64,000 nt of DNA from the NCBI RefSeq assembly GCF_023062595.1, contig NZ_JALLAN010000017.1, positions 30,595 through 94,594 of the forward strand, in the 5' to 3' direction. The notes beneath the pieces were generated by a model. It saw only the letters and a program-made list of their open reading frames with translations, had not been told where the DNA came from and made no database searches. Positions 16,797 to 25,199 of this stretch are shown here, piece by piece. Made by a program: the position numbers and the translations under genes. Position 1 is the stretch's first letter, and each line of letters begins with the position of its first letter. The DNA comes from Arthrobacter rhizosphaerae (GTDB taxonomy: Bacteria; Actinomycetota; Actinomycetes; Actinomycetales; Micrococcaceae).

Positions 16797-18146
16797 TCAA
16801 GCGGCCGCCTCAACCGTCGCCTTCTCCGTGGCGGTCATTTCCGGCGGTGCCGCCTTGAATCCGCGAGTGATCAGGGCCAGAACCACAATGCCCAGCACCA
16901 GCCAGGACACTCCCAGCGTAATGGCGTTGCTGTCCAGCTGGGAGAGCAGGTAGGCGCAGATGAGGGCCCCGATCACCGGGACCACCACGTAGGACACGGG
17001 GTTCAGCCGGTGCCCGGCACGGCGCTGGCGCACATAGTGGAACACCACCGAGGCGTTCACCAGCGTGAAGGCGGTGAACGCACCGAAGTTGATGAACGAA
17101 GTGGACGTGGCCACGTCCAGGAAGATCGCGATCAAGCCCACGACGCCGGTGATGACCAGGTTCACCACCGGGGTGTGGAACTTCTCGCTGAGCCGGCCGA
17201 AGAGAGCCTTGGGCAGGACCGAGTCACGGCCCATCGCATACAGCAGGCGCGAGGCGCTGGCCTGCGCCGCGAGGCCGGAGGCGAACTGCGCCACTACCAG
17301 GCCGGCGAGGAACACCGCACCGAACAGCTGCCCGCCGATCTGCAGGGCGATGGAGCTGGCCGCGGAGGCCGAATCCTCGAACACGCCCCCGGGGTGGACG
17401 AGCTGGGTCACGTAGGAGACTGCGACGAAGATGCCGCCGCCGATCAGGGCAATGAGCATGATGGCCCGGGGCATGTTCTTGCGCGGTTCGATGGTCTCCT
17501 CGGTGAGCGTGGTGACGGCGTCGAACCCGAGGAACGAGTAAGCGGCGATGGCGGCGCCGGCGGAAATGGTGGCGAAGCTGGAGGTGTCGTTGAAGAACGG
17601 CTGGGTGCTGACCAGGCCGCTGGCCCCGGAGGTTGACACCACGTTGCCGATGGACAGCGCCACAAAGAACACGATGACCAGCAACTGGAACGCCATCAGC
17701 ACGTAGTTGGCCTTGTCCGCCACCTTGATGCCCAGGATGTTCAGCAACGTGGTGATGAGGATGAAGCCCACGATCCAGAGTCCGATGGGGATGCCGGGGA
17801 ACTGAGCGGTCAGGTAGGAGCCGCCGATCAGCCAGATGACCATGGGCAGGAAGAGGTAGTCCAGCAGGATGGCCCAGCCCACCATGAACCCCACCCGGGG
17901 ATCGATGGACCGGCGGACGTAGGTGTAGGCGGAGCCGGCCACGGGGTAGGCGACGGCCATCCGGCCGTAGCTGTGGGCCGTGAACAGCATGGCCGCGAGC
18001 GCCACGAGATACGCGGCTGGCGCTGCGCCGCCGGTGGCTTCGGCGATGATGCCAAAGATCCCCAGCACAATCAGCGGGGTCAGGTACGCCAGGCCGAACA
18101 GGACCAGCGAGGGCAGTTTCAGCGTGCGGGTGAGTGTTGTTGTCAC
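16797..18146 (-). CDS. APC-family amino acid/amine permease
   Basis: 449 residues with 12 hydrophobic helices. The APC opening LVLFGLAYLTPLIVLGIFG and the consensus SFLGFDAVTTLTEET near residue 210 place it with the YhjE/PuuP-like amine permeases. It begins 9 bp after the upstream nitrilase and precedes a second nitrilase. It therefore probably imports the nitrogenous substrate for these enzymes; the specific substrate is unknown. Confidence 0.9.
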   Translation of the reverse strand: MTTTLTRTLKLPSLVLFGLAYLTPLIVLGIFGIIAEATGGAAPAAYLVALAAMLFTAHSYGRMAVAYPVAGSAYTYVRRSIDPRVGFMVGWAILLDYLFLPMVIWLIGGSYLTAQFPGIPIGLWIVGFILITTLLNILGIKVADKANYVLMAFQLLVIVFFVALSIGNVVSTSGASGLVSTQPFFNDTSSFATISAGAAIAAYSFLGFDAVTTLTEETIEPRKNMPRAIMLIALIGGGIFVAVSYVTQLVHPGGVFEDSASAASSIALQIGGQLFGAVFLAGLVVAQFASGLAAQASASRLLYAMGRDSVLPKALFGRLSEKFHTPVVNLVITGVVGLIAIFLDVATSTSFINFGAFTAFTLVNASVVFHYVRQRRAGHRLNPVSYVVVPVIGALICAYLLSQLDSNAITLGVSWLVLGIVVLALITRGFKAAPPEMTATEKATVEAAA

Positions 18147-18155
18147 TGTGTTTCC

Positions 18156-19034
18156 TTAGGGCTTGTAGGACGGCGGTGTCCAGGTGGCCGGGTTGATTCG
18201 GCCTTGGTAGACGGAAAGTTCGACGGCGGGCTCCCCCTCGCGGAACTGCGACCAGGGGCGGTTGAGGTTCTCCGTGCCGTGGGTTCGGACGCGGTCGACG
18301 GCGGCAAGGTCCAGTTCCGCGGTGAGCAGCACCGGGGCGTCGTCGGGTGCCTCGGCGAGGGTGTTGCCCTCTGGGTCCACGATGATGCTTTGGCCCTTGC
18401 CTATGGGGCCGGCGCAGTTGACGCTGACCATAAACACCTGATTCACGATGGCGTTGGCCTTGGCGAGGATCAGTTCCTGCTTGCGGTCAGGGGTGGTGGT
18501 TTTGACGACGTTGAGGATCACGTCGGCGCCCATCCAGGCGAGCTGGCGGGACACCTCCGGATACCAGGCGTCGTAGCAGATGTTCAGGCCCACCCTGCCG
18601 ATGCCGGCCAGGTCCACGGTGGTGAACCTGTCGCCGGGGTCGTAGGGCTCGAACGGGCGCCAGGGGAAGATCTTCCGGTAGTAGCCGGCGAGTTCCCCTT
18701 CCGGGGACAGGACCAGCTGGGTGTTGAACAGCTGTCCTTCCGGTCCGCGTTCGCAGACGCTGCCCGGGACCAGCCAGATGTTGAGGTCTTTCGCGAGCTG
18801 CTTCAGCTCCTTGACCCGCGGGCCGTCCAGCGGTTCAGCACTTGCTTGGAGCATTTCGGTGCGCTGCCGGTCCGGGTCTTCGTCGCCGAAGAGATGCAGC
18901 TCGGGGAAGACCATCAGCATGCTATGGGGCTGGGCTTGGAGGGCTGCTTTGACCTCGTCCGCAAAGACCGAGACGGGCTCGCCGATGAGCCGGGGCCGGG
19001 CCTGGGCAGCGATGAGGGGAAGGGTGCGTTGCAT
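18156..19034 (-). CDS. Carbon-nitrogen hydrolase (nitrilase superfamily)
   Basis: 292 residues. Catalytic triad E45 (VFPELH), K121 (YYRKIFPW) and C153 (NICYDAWYPE). KIFPWRPFEPYDPG resembles the formamidase/aliphatic amidase-like branch (N-carbamoyl or aliphatic amide substrates). It is first in the nitrilase-permease-nitrilase operon, with GGAG 8 bases before ATG. The upstream TAATAT promoter hexamer overlaps the proposed GntR operator. Confidence 0.92.
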   Translation of the reverse strand: MQRTLPLIAAQARPRLIGEPVSVFADEVKAALQAQPHSMLMVFPELHLFGDEDPDRQRTEMLQASAEPLDGPRVKELKQLAKDLNIWLVPGSVCERGPEGQLFNTQLVLSPEGELAGYYRKIFPWRPFEPYDPGDRFTTVDLAGIGRVGLNICYDAWYPEVSRQLAWMGADVILNVVKTTTPDRKQELILAKANAIVNQVFMVSVNCAGPIGKGQSIIVDPEGNTLAEAPDDAPVLLTAELDLAAVDRVRTHGTENLNRPWSQFREGEPAVELSVYQGRINPATWTPPSYKP

Positions 19035-19071
19035 GGGTTATCTCCGCGTTGGGGATGTGATCTGTCTTATA

Positions 19072-19090
19072 TTAGATCAGAATGATCCAA
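19072..19090. promoter_or_regulatory. GntR/FadR-type operator in divergent intergenic region
   Basis: TTAGATC-agaat-GATCCAA is a 19-bp inverted repeat with one mismatch. It lies between the nitrilase operon and the divergent gntR gene. On the minus strand its half overlaps a TAATAT hexamer that is a plausible -10 for the nitrilase operon. Size and symmetry suit a FadR-subfamily dimer, so repression of the operon by the neighbouring regulator is inferred. Confidence 0.6.
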
Positions 19091-19129
19091 TTATGGGAAG
19101 AGGCAAGTTTTCACCGTAAAGTAGCGGAT

Positions 19130-19894
19130 ATGACCCGTCAGCTGGAGGACACCGCCGAGCCCTCGCCTATCGGCGCCGGCAGGATGCCCGGGATGGAGCG
19201 GCGCAGCGCGATCGATGCGGTGCGACTGCGGATCGGCATGGCGATTTCGCTGGGGCTGCTGAAGCCCGGCGAGCGCCTGCCCGATCAGGAGGACGTGGCT
19301 CTAGGCCTTTCTGTCAGTCCGATCACCGCCCGCCGCGCGCTGGCGAGCCTGGCGGAGCAGGGCGTGGTGGTCCGCCGCCGCGGACGTGCCGGCGGAACGT
19401 TTGTGGCTGATTCGCCGCCCACGGACGTTTTGGCAGAGCTCTCGGCGTCCCCGGCCGAGTCGCGGGCTGTGAACCGGCTGGTGGACCGGAGGCTGCTGTT
19501 CGAGTGCGCGGTCACTCACTACGCGGCGGTTAACGCAACGGCTGAACAACTGGATGAGCTCGAGCGGCTGACGCGTGAGATGGCGGAGTCGAGCGACTGG
19601 TCCTATTACCACCGGATGGACGAGCAGTTCCATCGGCTGGTGGGGACGGCGTCGTGCCTGGACACCGCCGTCGAGGTCTACCACGAGACCCTCGCTGAGC
19701 TGTACGACTACTTCATCCCCTACCCCATCGAGAAGCTGCACACGTCGAACCGCGACCACATCGCACTGGTGGCAGCCCTCCGCGCGGGGGACGTGCAGGA
19801 AGCGGTGGAGATCGCCCGGAAGCACGTGGACATCCTGCACCGAACTATGTTTATGGGGCTGGCGTCGGGCAGCACTGGCACGATGCCGGACTGA
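19130..19894 (+). CDS. GntR family regulator, FadR subfamily (FCD domain)
   Basis: 254 residues from ATG 19130; the ATG at 19082 lies within the operator and is less likely. The N-terminal winged HTH reads LKPGERLPDQEDVA, LSVSPITARRALASL and GRAGGTFV. The C-terminal helical FCD domain supplies metal-site histidines in DEQFHRLVG and ARKHVDIL. It faces the nitrilase-permease operon and probably represses it in response to a carboxylate ligand. Confidence 0.9.
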   Translation: MTRQLEDTAEPSPIGAGRMPGMERRSAIDAVRLRIGMAISLGLLKPGERLPDQEDVALGLSVSPITARRALASLAEQGVVVRRRGRAGGTFVADSPPTDVLAELSASPAESRAVNRLVDRRLLFECAVTHYAAVNATAEQLDELERLTREMAESSDWSYYHRMDEQFHRLVGTASCLDTAVEVYHETLAELYDYFIPYPIEKLHTSNRDHIALVAALRAGDVQEAVEIARKHVDILHRTMFMGLASGSTGTMPD

Positions 19895-19976
19895 CTCTGC
19901 TGCTGCCTTTTGGGCTGAAAAGTTATTGTTATCTATCGGAGCTGCTTCGCCCAGCGTGTAGCCAGCTCGTCCACCG

Positions 19977-20687
19977 CTATTTGTTCGGGCGGTGTCGCCT
20001 GAAAAGGGCAATCTCTATCTCGTCGGCTCGGACACGCCGCGTCCCATCCAGCCGTTCACCTGCTTGATCGGCCCATCGTCCAAGGAGCCCACAGTACCGT
20101 TCGTATGTTTCTGGCCACCAACCTGCAGTTGGCGCCTGTGGCCAAGCATCCAGACGGAGATTCTTTGAGACAACCTGATCCAGGATGACGTGCTTCGGGT
20201 CGATCGAACTGCCTTGGGAGAAATACAGGAATTTGGTGGAGAAGGCCGGCCCAAACCACGGTATTCGTCCAGCGCCTCGATCCGTGGTCAAGGCCCGATA
20301 GGCATCGTGGAGAGGCGCTCCATCCTGAACCAAGGTCCAGGCTGTTACGAGACGCTGTCCCGCCTTTTCCTGGTGAGCGGCCAGTCCATCAAGCCGCTGG
20401 TGGAGTCGGGGCGCGCGGGTACCAAGGCCCCAGGCGAGAGAGTAGTAGAACAACTGATATGCGTTCTCGGCTGACGGGGTCTGGTCACCAAGATCAAATA
20501 CTTCCTTGCGGGTGACTGATGTACGCCCGGGGCCTGCAAGTTTCCCCTGAGCGAGTGGTAGTCCACGAGCGGTGAGCGCACGTTTCCATCGACCACCATC
20601 CACGGATACGGTGTGGTTCAAAACTGCGGAGGTTCCTGCCAGTTTCTCGAAAACGTCATCGGGCAGGTCCGCATTTTCGTTGATCAT
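19977..20687 (-). CDS. 8-oxoguanine DNA glycosylase OGG-fold protein
   Basis: 236 residues. SLAWGLGTRAPRL, GAGRIPWFGPAFSTKFLYF and PKHVILDQVV match, from memory, the actinobacterial family annotated as OGG-fold proteins: helical, with an HhH-like GRIPWFGP turn before a Lys-containing helix (STKF). Whether it is a working base-excision glycosylase is unproven. No operon partner is evident. Confidence 0.65.
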   Translation of the reverse strand: MINENADLPDDVFEKLAGTSAVLNHTVSVDGGRWKRALTARGLPLAQGKLAGPGRTSVTRKEVFDLGDQTPSAENAYQLFYYSLAWGLGTRAPRLHQRLDGLAAHQEKAGQRLVTAWTLVQDGAPLHDAYRALTTDRGAGRIPWFGPAFSTKFLYFSQGSSIDPKHVILDQVVSKNLRLDAWPQAPTAGWWPETYERYCGLLGRWADQAGERLDGTRRVRADEIEIALFRRHRPNK

Positions 20688-21054
20688 GAGCTGACTCTAC
20701 TGGCGCTAGCTGCCACGGGAATGCAGGACACCCTGCGCAGTTAGCGCCTGTGCGGGTTGCGTGCGATACCTGCATGCGGCCACACGTGCCGATCCCTGGC
20801 TGCTCGGTTTATAAAATGAAGTTTGATGGCTTCCTTCTTTGGACTGTGTCGAGCGATGACCCAAGCACACCTGCCAGCAGGCATGACTGGGGCCCTTGTC
20901 GTCTTGCGAGTTTTGCTCAGCCTTTGTGCGATCGAAGCGGTCCAGTTGTTAGAGCGCGGCCGAGTCCTAGTGTGCGCGATTTCGTTCCGCCGCGGCTACT
21001 TCCACTAAGGTTCTTCCCAGTAGTGGCCGAGCAGTTGCGATCAATTGGGGAGAA
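20688..21054. other. Intergenic region upstream of lipoprotein gene
   Basis: 367 bases with no supportable gene. Short frames exist but have no ribosome site or recognisable content. The right end holds GGGGAGAA directly before the lipoprotein ATG. Confidence 0.4.
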
Positions 21055-21756
21055 ATGAAGAACCCGTCAAGACTTGTGCCGGCAGTTGTCGGAATGCTGA
21101 TCGCCGGGCTCACGGCCTGCGCCGCATCAGCGGAGACACCGGAGCCAACACCAACTGCGGTCGCGTCCAAAGCCTTCTCGGAGTCTGAACTGGCAAAGCT
21201 GGTCATGTTTGGCCCACGGGACGGAGAGAAGTTCACCGTCGTCACTTCCCAACAGATACGAAAGGCGCGCGACAAGACCAGGGCTGCTATGTCGCAGTGG
21301 GAGTCGGAGCCCTCAGACTGCGCCGACATGCCCATAACAAGCGTCCTAGACCTCCCGGAAAACGCTGTCATCACTGCAGCGACTAACGGGACGCCGACGA
21401 CGGCCGGGACACTGTCCATCAGCCTCCTCCCCGAGCTGGACGCGGCGGGATTGGAGCAGGCCCTCCACGCCAAGGCCGCCCTGATGGAGAGGTGCCCGAA
21501 GGTTGTTATCGGTTCGGGCGCGGGTCCGATTCACACAACAGGGAAGCACGTGACGGTCCCGACCAGGACACCCGGTTCGGTTGCGGTGCAGAGTAGCGTC
21601 GATTTCCCCACAGGAGAGAAGAAGACAACTGTGTTCATCACTGCCGTAAAGGGGGGTGTAGTGCTGAGCGTGCAGACCACCGGCAGCACTCTCTCCGAAG
21701 CGGACCTCCGGGCAGCCGCTGAGATACTGGACCGAGTTGCCGACCACATCGAATGA
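21055..21756 (+). CDS. Putative lipoprotein of unknown function
   Basis: 233 residues. A type II signal peptide with lipobox LTAC at residues 19-22 is followed by a Thr/Pro-rich linker and a mixed alpha/beta domain. Two Cys (PSDCADM and MERCPKV) could form a disulfide. Probably anchored on the outer face of the membrane. Family not identified. A strong hairpin terminator follows at 21843. Confidence 0.75.
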   Translation: MKNPSRLVPAVVGMLIAGLTACAASAETPEPTPTAVASKAFSESELAKLVMFGPRDGEKFTVVTSQQIRKARDKTRAAMSQWESEPSDCADMPITSVLDLPENAVITAATNGTPTTAGTLSISLLPELDAAGLEQALHAKAALMERCPKVVIGSGAGPIHTTGKHVTVPTRTPGSVAVQSSVDFPTGEKKTTVFITAVKGGVVLSVQTTGSTLSEADLRAAAEILDRVADHIE

Positions 21757-21842
21757 TCCCGCGGTCCCGGCAGCAGGCGCGACCGAGGCACCAAAGATGT
21801 AGTTCCTGCTGGTTGGTGCAGGCAACTTCTGAAACGACAAAG

Positions 21843-21874
21843 AGGGCGCGCCCGGCCAAACCGGACGCGCCCTT
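21843..21874. terminator. Bidirectional hairpin terminator
   Basis: AGGGCGCGCCCGG / CCGGACGCGCCCT forms a near-perfect 13-bp stem with a CCAAA loop (one mismatch). It lies between the convergent ends of the lipoprotein gene (21756) and the amino acid permease (21916), and is likely used by both. Confidence 0.75.
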
Positions 21875-21915
21875 CGCAATGCAGCCAACCCAAGAACCGG
21901 TTCGCTACCCCTGAT

Positions 21916-23331
21916 TCAGTCGACGAGCACCGACTGCTTGGCATCTTCCGGTGATTCGACAGCGGGCGGAACCTTGCCGGAACGGTGGTGGAGCCAGTTA
22001 GCCACTGCCAGAAGTGCCACGAGTCCGAAAGTGCTCAGGAGCTGGGGACGGGAATCCTCGCCGATGAAGCCCACCGTGAAGATCGCCGCGAGGATGAGGA
22101 GACCGAAACCCGTGAGCCACGGGAAGCCGGCCATCCGCAGGGGAAGCTCCGTCCCGTCGCGGTCGGCGCGGAGGCGCAGGGCGAGCTGGGCCAGGAGCGC
22201 GGACGTCCACACCAGCAGGCAGGTCGAGCCAACAATATTGAGCAGGACGGGAAGGACCATCTCCGGGAAAGCCAACTCCAGCACCACCGTGACAACGCCG
22301 AAGGAAACGCTGGCCAGGACTGCAACAACCGGAACCCGCGCCTTGGACACGGAAGCGAGCAGGCGTGGTGCTTCGCCCCGCTCGGCGAGGGAGTAAGCCA
22401 TCCGTGAGGCACCGTAGAGGTTGGCGTTGAGCGCGGAGAGCAATGCTGCGACGGCTACCAGGGTGATGGCCGCTGCGGCCCCGGGCATGCCCGCGGCCTC
22501 CAGCACGGCGGCGAACGGGCTCTTCAGCCCCGCCGAACCCACGGGAACCACCGCCGCGATGATGAAGATCGCACCGATGTAGAAGACCAGGATGCGCCAT
22601 AGGACGGTCTGGACTGCTTTCCGCACGCTGCGGGCCGGCTCCGCGGTCTCAGCTGCTGCCACGGACACGATCTCGGTGCCGCCGAAGGCGAAGGCCACCA
22701 CGAAGAGTGCCGTGGCAATTCCGGCAAAACCGTTGGGAGCGAATTCGTCGCCGGTGAAATTGGCCAGGCCCGGCGACTGAACGCCCGGCAGCCAGCCGAA
22801 GAGCAGGGCAGCGCCGACAAAGAGGAACACGACGATTGCCGCCACTTTGAGCAAAGCGAACCAGAACTCGAATTCACCGAAGTTTTTCACACTGGTGAGG
22901 TTCACTGCGGTCAGCACCACGATGAACACGAAGGCCATAAGCCACACCGGCAGTCCGGGGACGATGGTGGACAGCAAGCCTGCAGCGCCGAGCGCTTCCG
23001 CGGCAATGACCACCACCAGCTGCAGCCACCAGAGCCACCCCACCGTGGCACCGGCCACCGGCCCGTACGCCTTGGCGGTGTAGACGGAGAAGGCACCGCT
23101 GTCCGGATTGGCTGCGGCCATCTCACCGAGAGCCCACATAACCAGGATGATGAGGGTGCCGGCGACGAGGTAGGAGATCAGCACGGCCGGGCCGGCAGCC
23201 TGGATGCCGGCACCGGAGCCGATGAAGAGGCCCGCACCGATGGCGCTTCCGAGCCCCATCATAGTGAGTTGGCGGGGTTTGAGTGCCGCGCCGAGTGCGC
23301 GGCGGCCAGACGTCGTTGTCTGTTGTTCCAT
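21916..23331 (-). CDS. Amino acid permease, AAT/APC family
   Basis: 471 residues, 12 hydrophobic helices. The signature LTMMGLGSAIGAGLFIGSG at residues 22-40 and FGGTEIVSVAAAET near residue 220 are typical of the GabP/ProY/AroP-type amino acid transporter family. It lies 52 bp downstream of a HisC-like aminotransferase and probably shares its message, so the imported amino acid may be its substrate. Length is normal for the family. Confidence 0.92.
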   Translation of the reverse strand: MEQQTTTSGRRALGAALKPRQLTMMGLGSAIGAGLFIGSGAGIQAAGPAVLISYLVAGTLIILVMWALGEMAAANPDSGAFSVYTAKAYGPVAGATVGWLWWLQLVVVIAAEALGAAGLLSTIVPGLPVWLMAFVFIVVLTAVNLTSVKNFGEFEFWFALLKVAAIVVFLFVGAALLFGWLPGVQSPGLANFTGDEFAPNGFAGIATALFVVAFAFGGTEIVSVAAAETAEPARSVRKAVQTVLWRILVFYIGAIFIIAAVVPVGSAGLKSPFAAVLEAAGMPGAAAAITLVAVAALLSALNANLYGASRMAYSLAERGEAPRLLASVSKARVPVVAVLASVSFGVVTVVLELAFPEMVLPVLLNIVGSTCLLVWTSALLAQLALRLRADRDGTELPLRMAGFPWLTGFGLLILAAIFTVGFIGEDSRPQLLSTFGLVALLAVANWLHHRSGKVPPAVESPEDAKQSVLVD

Positions 23332-23383
23332 GGGGATTCCTCTGGTTGTTGGGGAATGGATTGGGTTTCAGGTCAGCGGTTTG

Positions 23384-24481
23384 TCAGGGTGTGTGGGCTT
23401 CCAGAAGCCGGAGCACGCGATCGTTGGAAGCGCGGCTGGCAACGGTGATCCGAACGCCGTCGCCTGGGTACGCCCGGACCATGATGCCCGCTCGGTCAAA
23501 CGCGTCAAGCAGCCTTGCCTGGAAGCGGTCATCCGCACGGATCCACAAGAAGTTGCCTTGGCTCGCCTGCAGTTTCCAGCCTTGGGCTTCCAGCTGCGCG
23601 GCCATCCGTGCGCGCTCCTGCTTGACGGCGGCCACCCGGGCTTCCATCTCCTCCCCCGAGTCCAGCGAAGCGATGGCAGCCTTCTGGGCCAGCGCGCTAA
23701 CGGAGAAGGGAAGGGCGGTCCGGCGCAGTCCCTCTGCGATGGCCGGCGCCGCCAAGACATATCCCACGCGAAGGCCGGCGAGTCCGTAGGCCTTGGAGAA
23801 GGTGCGCAGGATGGCGACGTTCGGGTACTGGCGGTATAGCGCCAGGGAATCCGGGCCGCTGCCCGCTTCGGCGTATTCCACGTAGGCCTCGTCGATCACC
23901 ACGAGGATGTCGGAGCGGACGGATTGCAGGAAGGCCTCGATACGTTCGTGGCTGATCGGCACGCCGGTGGGATTGTTGGGGGTGCAGAGCAGGATCACCT
24001 TGGTGCGGGCAGTGACAGCCGCGGCCATGGCATCGAGGTCGTGGCTCTCAGCGCCGTCCAGCGGAATACGGACCGGCCGGGCGCCGGCCAGCTCAATCAG
24101 GATGGGATACGCCTCGAAGGAACGCCAGGCGAAGATCACCTCATCCCCGGCATCGCACAGGCCGGTAATGATCTGCTGGAGGACGCCGACGCTGCCTGGT
24201 CCCACTGCAACCTCTTCGGCCGTGACGCCGAGGTGGCTGGCGATCCGTTCGCGGAGTTCGACGGCGGCCATGTCAGGGTAGCGGTTCATCGTACCGGCCG
24301 CTGCGGCCACCGCAGCGGCTGCGGCGGGAAGTGGCTCGTAGTGGCTTTCGTTGCTGGCGAGGGCTGCGATGTCAGTGCCGGCGCTGCGCCGGCCCGGGAC
24401 GTAGGGCGGGAGGCCGGCGACGGCGTCGCGAAGGCTGGGCAGCGCGGTATCCGGTGCGGTCAGGAGCTGATCACGGGTCAT
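23384..24481 (-). CDS. HisC-like aminotransferase (class I/II, PLP)
   Basis: 365 residues. Fold-type I landmarks: CTPNNPTGVPIS, the Asp/Tyr region VVIDEAYVEYAE and the PLP lysine in TFSKAYGLAGLRVGY. Length and N-terminus (SNESHYEPLP) match the histidinol-phosphate/aromatic aminotransferase group. No histidine-biosynthesis genes are adjacent. It sits with a permease, an Lrp regulator and a TPP enzyme, so transamination of an aromatic or related amino acid in a catabolic role is more likely. Confidence 0.88.
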   Translation of the reverse strand: MTRDQLLTAPDTALPSLRDAVAGLPPYVPGRRSAGTDIAALASNESHYEPLPAAAAAVAAAAGTMNRYPDMAAVELRERIASHLGVTAEEVAVGPGSVGVLQQIITGLCDAGDEVIFAWRSFEAYPILIELAGARPVRIPLDGAESHDLDAMAAAVTARTKVILLCTPNNPTGVPISHERIEAFLQSVRSDILVVIDEAYVEYAEAGSGPDSLALYRQYPNVAILRTFSKAYGLAGLRVGYVLAAPAIAEGLRRTALPFSVSALAQKAAIASLDSGEEMEARVAAVKQERARMAAQLEAQGWKLQASQGNFLWIRADDRFQARLLDAFDRAGIMVRAYPGDGVRITVASRASNDRVLRLLEAHTP

Positions 24482-24574
24482 GAAGATCGATCATGAGAGT
24501 GACCTGCCCCACATTGCAAGATACGCTCTACCTATTGGGACTTCTGCTCAACTTCTACTGTCTGTGGTGAAAAT

Positions 24575-25078
24575 ATGACCATCCCGAACCCCCGCACGCT
24601 GGATTCTCTCGATGGCAGGATCATCCTGGCCCTGGACAAGGATCCCGAAGCCAGCGCCCTTGCGCTCTCCCGGACGCTCGGCGTCGCACGGAACACTGTC
24701 CACGCCCGGCTGGCAAGACTCGAGCGCAGCGGCGCACTCCGCTCCTTCAGCCGCAGGCTGGATCCCGCCGCGCTTGGATATGACCTGATGGCCTTCCTCT
24801 CACTGTCCATCAGCCAGACCCGGACAGGTTCGGTGGAAGACGGGCTCGCTGCGATCCCGGAGGTCATCGAGGTGCACGCCACCACCGGGGACGCGGACCT
24901 CATGGCTAAGGTGGTGGCACGCGGCACGGCCGATCTCTACCGCGTCACCAACCAGATCCTGGAAATCGACGGGATTGAACGGACCAGCACAGCCATTTCC
25001 ATCCTGGAACTGATGCCGCCCCGCTACGACGGCCTCCTGAGCCGACTCTCGAAGCAGGAATCCAAGCCTTCCGACTAA
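24575..25078 (+). CDS. Lrp/AsnC family transcriptional regulator
   Basis: 167 residues. The N-terminal HTH reads LDGRIILALDKDPEAS, then LGVARNTVHARLARLERSG. The C-terminal RAM/AsnC domain includes VHATTGDADLMAKV. It is divergent from the aminotransferase-permease unit and precedes the TPP enzyme, so it is the likely amino-acid-sensing regulator of both. A GGTGA element lies just upstream of the ATG. Confidence 0.92.
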   Translation: MTIPNPRTLDSLDGRIILALDKDPEASALALSRTLGVARNTVHARLARLERSGALRSFSRRLDPAALGYDLMAFLSLSISQTRTGSVEDGLAAIPEVIEVHATTGDADLMAKVVARGTADLYRVTNQILEIDGIERTSTAISILELMPPRYDGLLSRLSKQESKPSD

Positions 25079-25095
25079 AGCGTTGGTGAGGCACA

Positions 25096-25105
25096 CCACA
25101 TGTGG
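25096..25105. promoter_or_regulatory. Palindrome upstream of the TPP enzyme gene
   Basis: CCACATGTGG is a perfect 10-bp palindrome within a CA/TG-rich stretch, about 95 bases before the TPP enzyme start. It could be a binding site for the adjacent Lrp-type regulator. This is suggestive only, since a single short palindrome can arise by chance. Confidence 0.3.
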
Positions 25106-25199
25106 GCACATTTTCACTTTCATCTCCCCTTCTCTGCCAATTATCCCAATCAAAATCCACTCTCTTGCACATCTGTGAACCAGCCCACAAGATTCCTGC

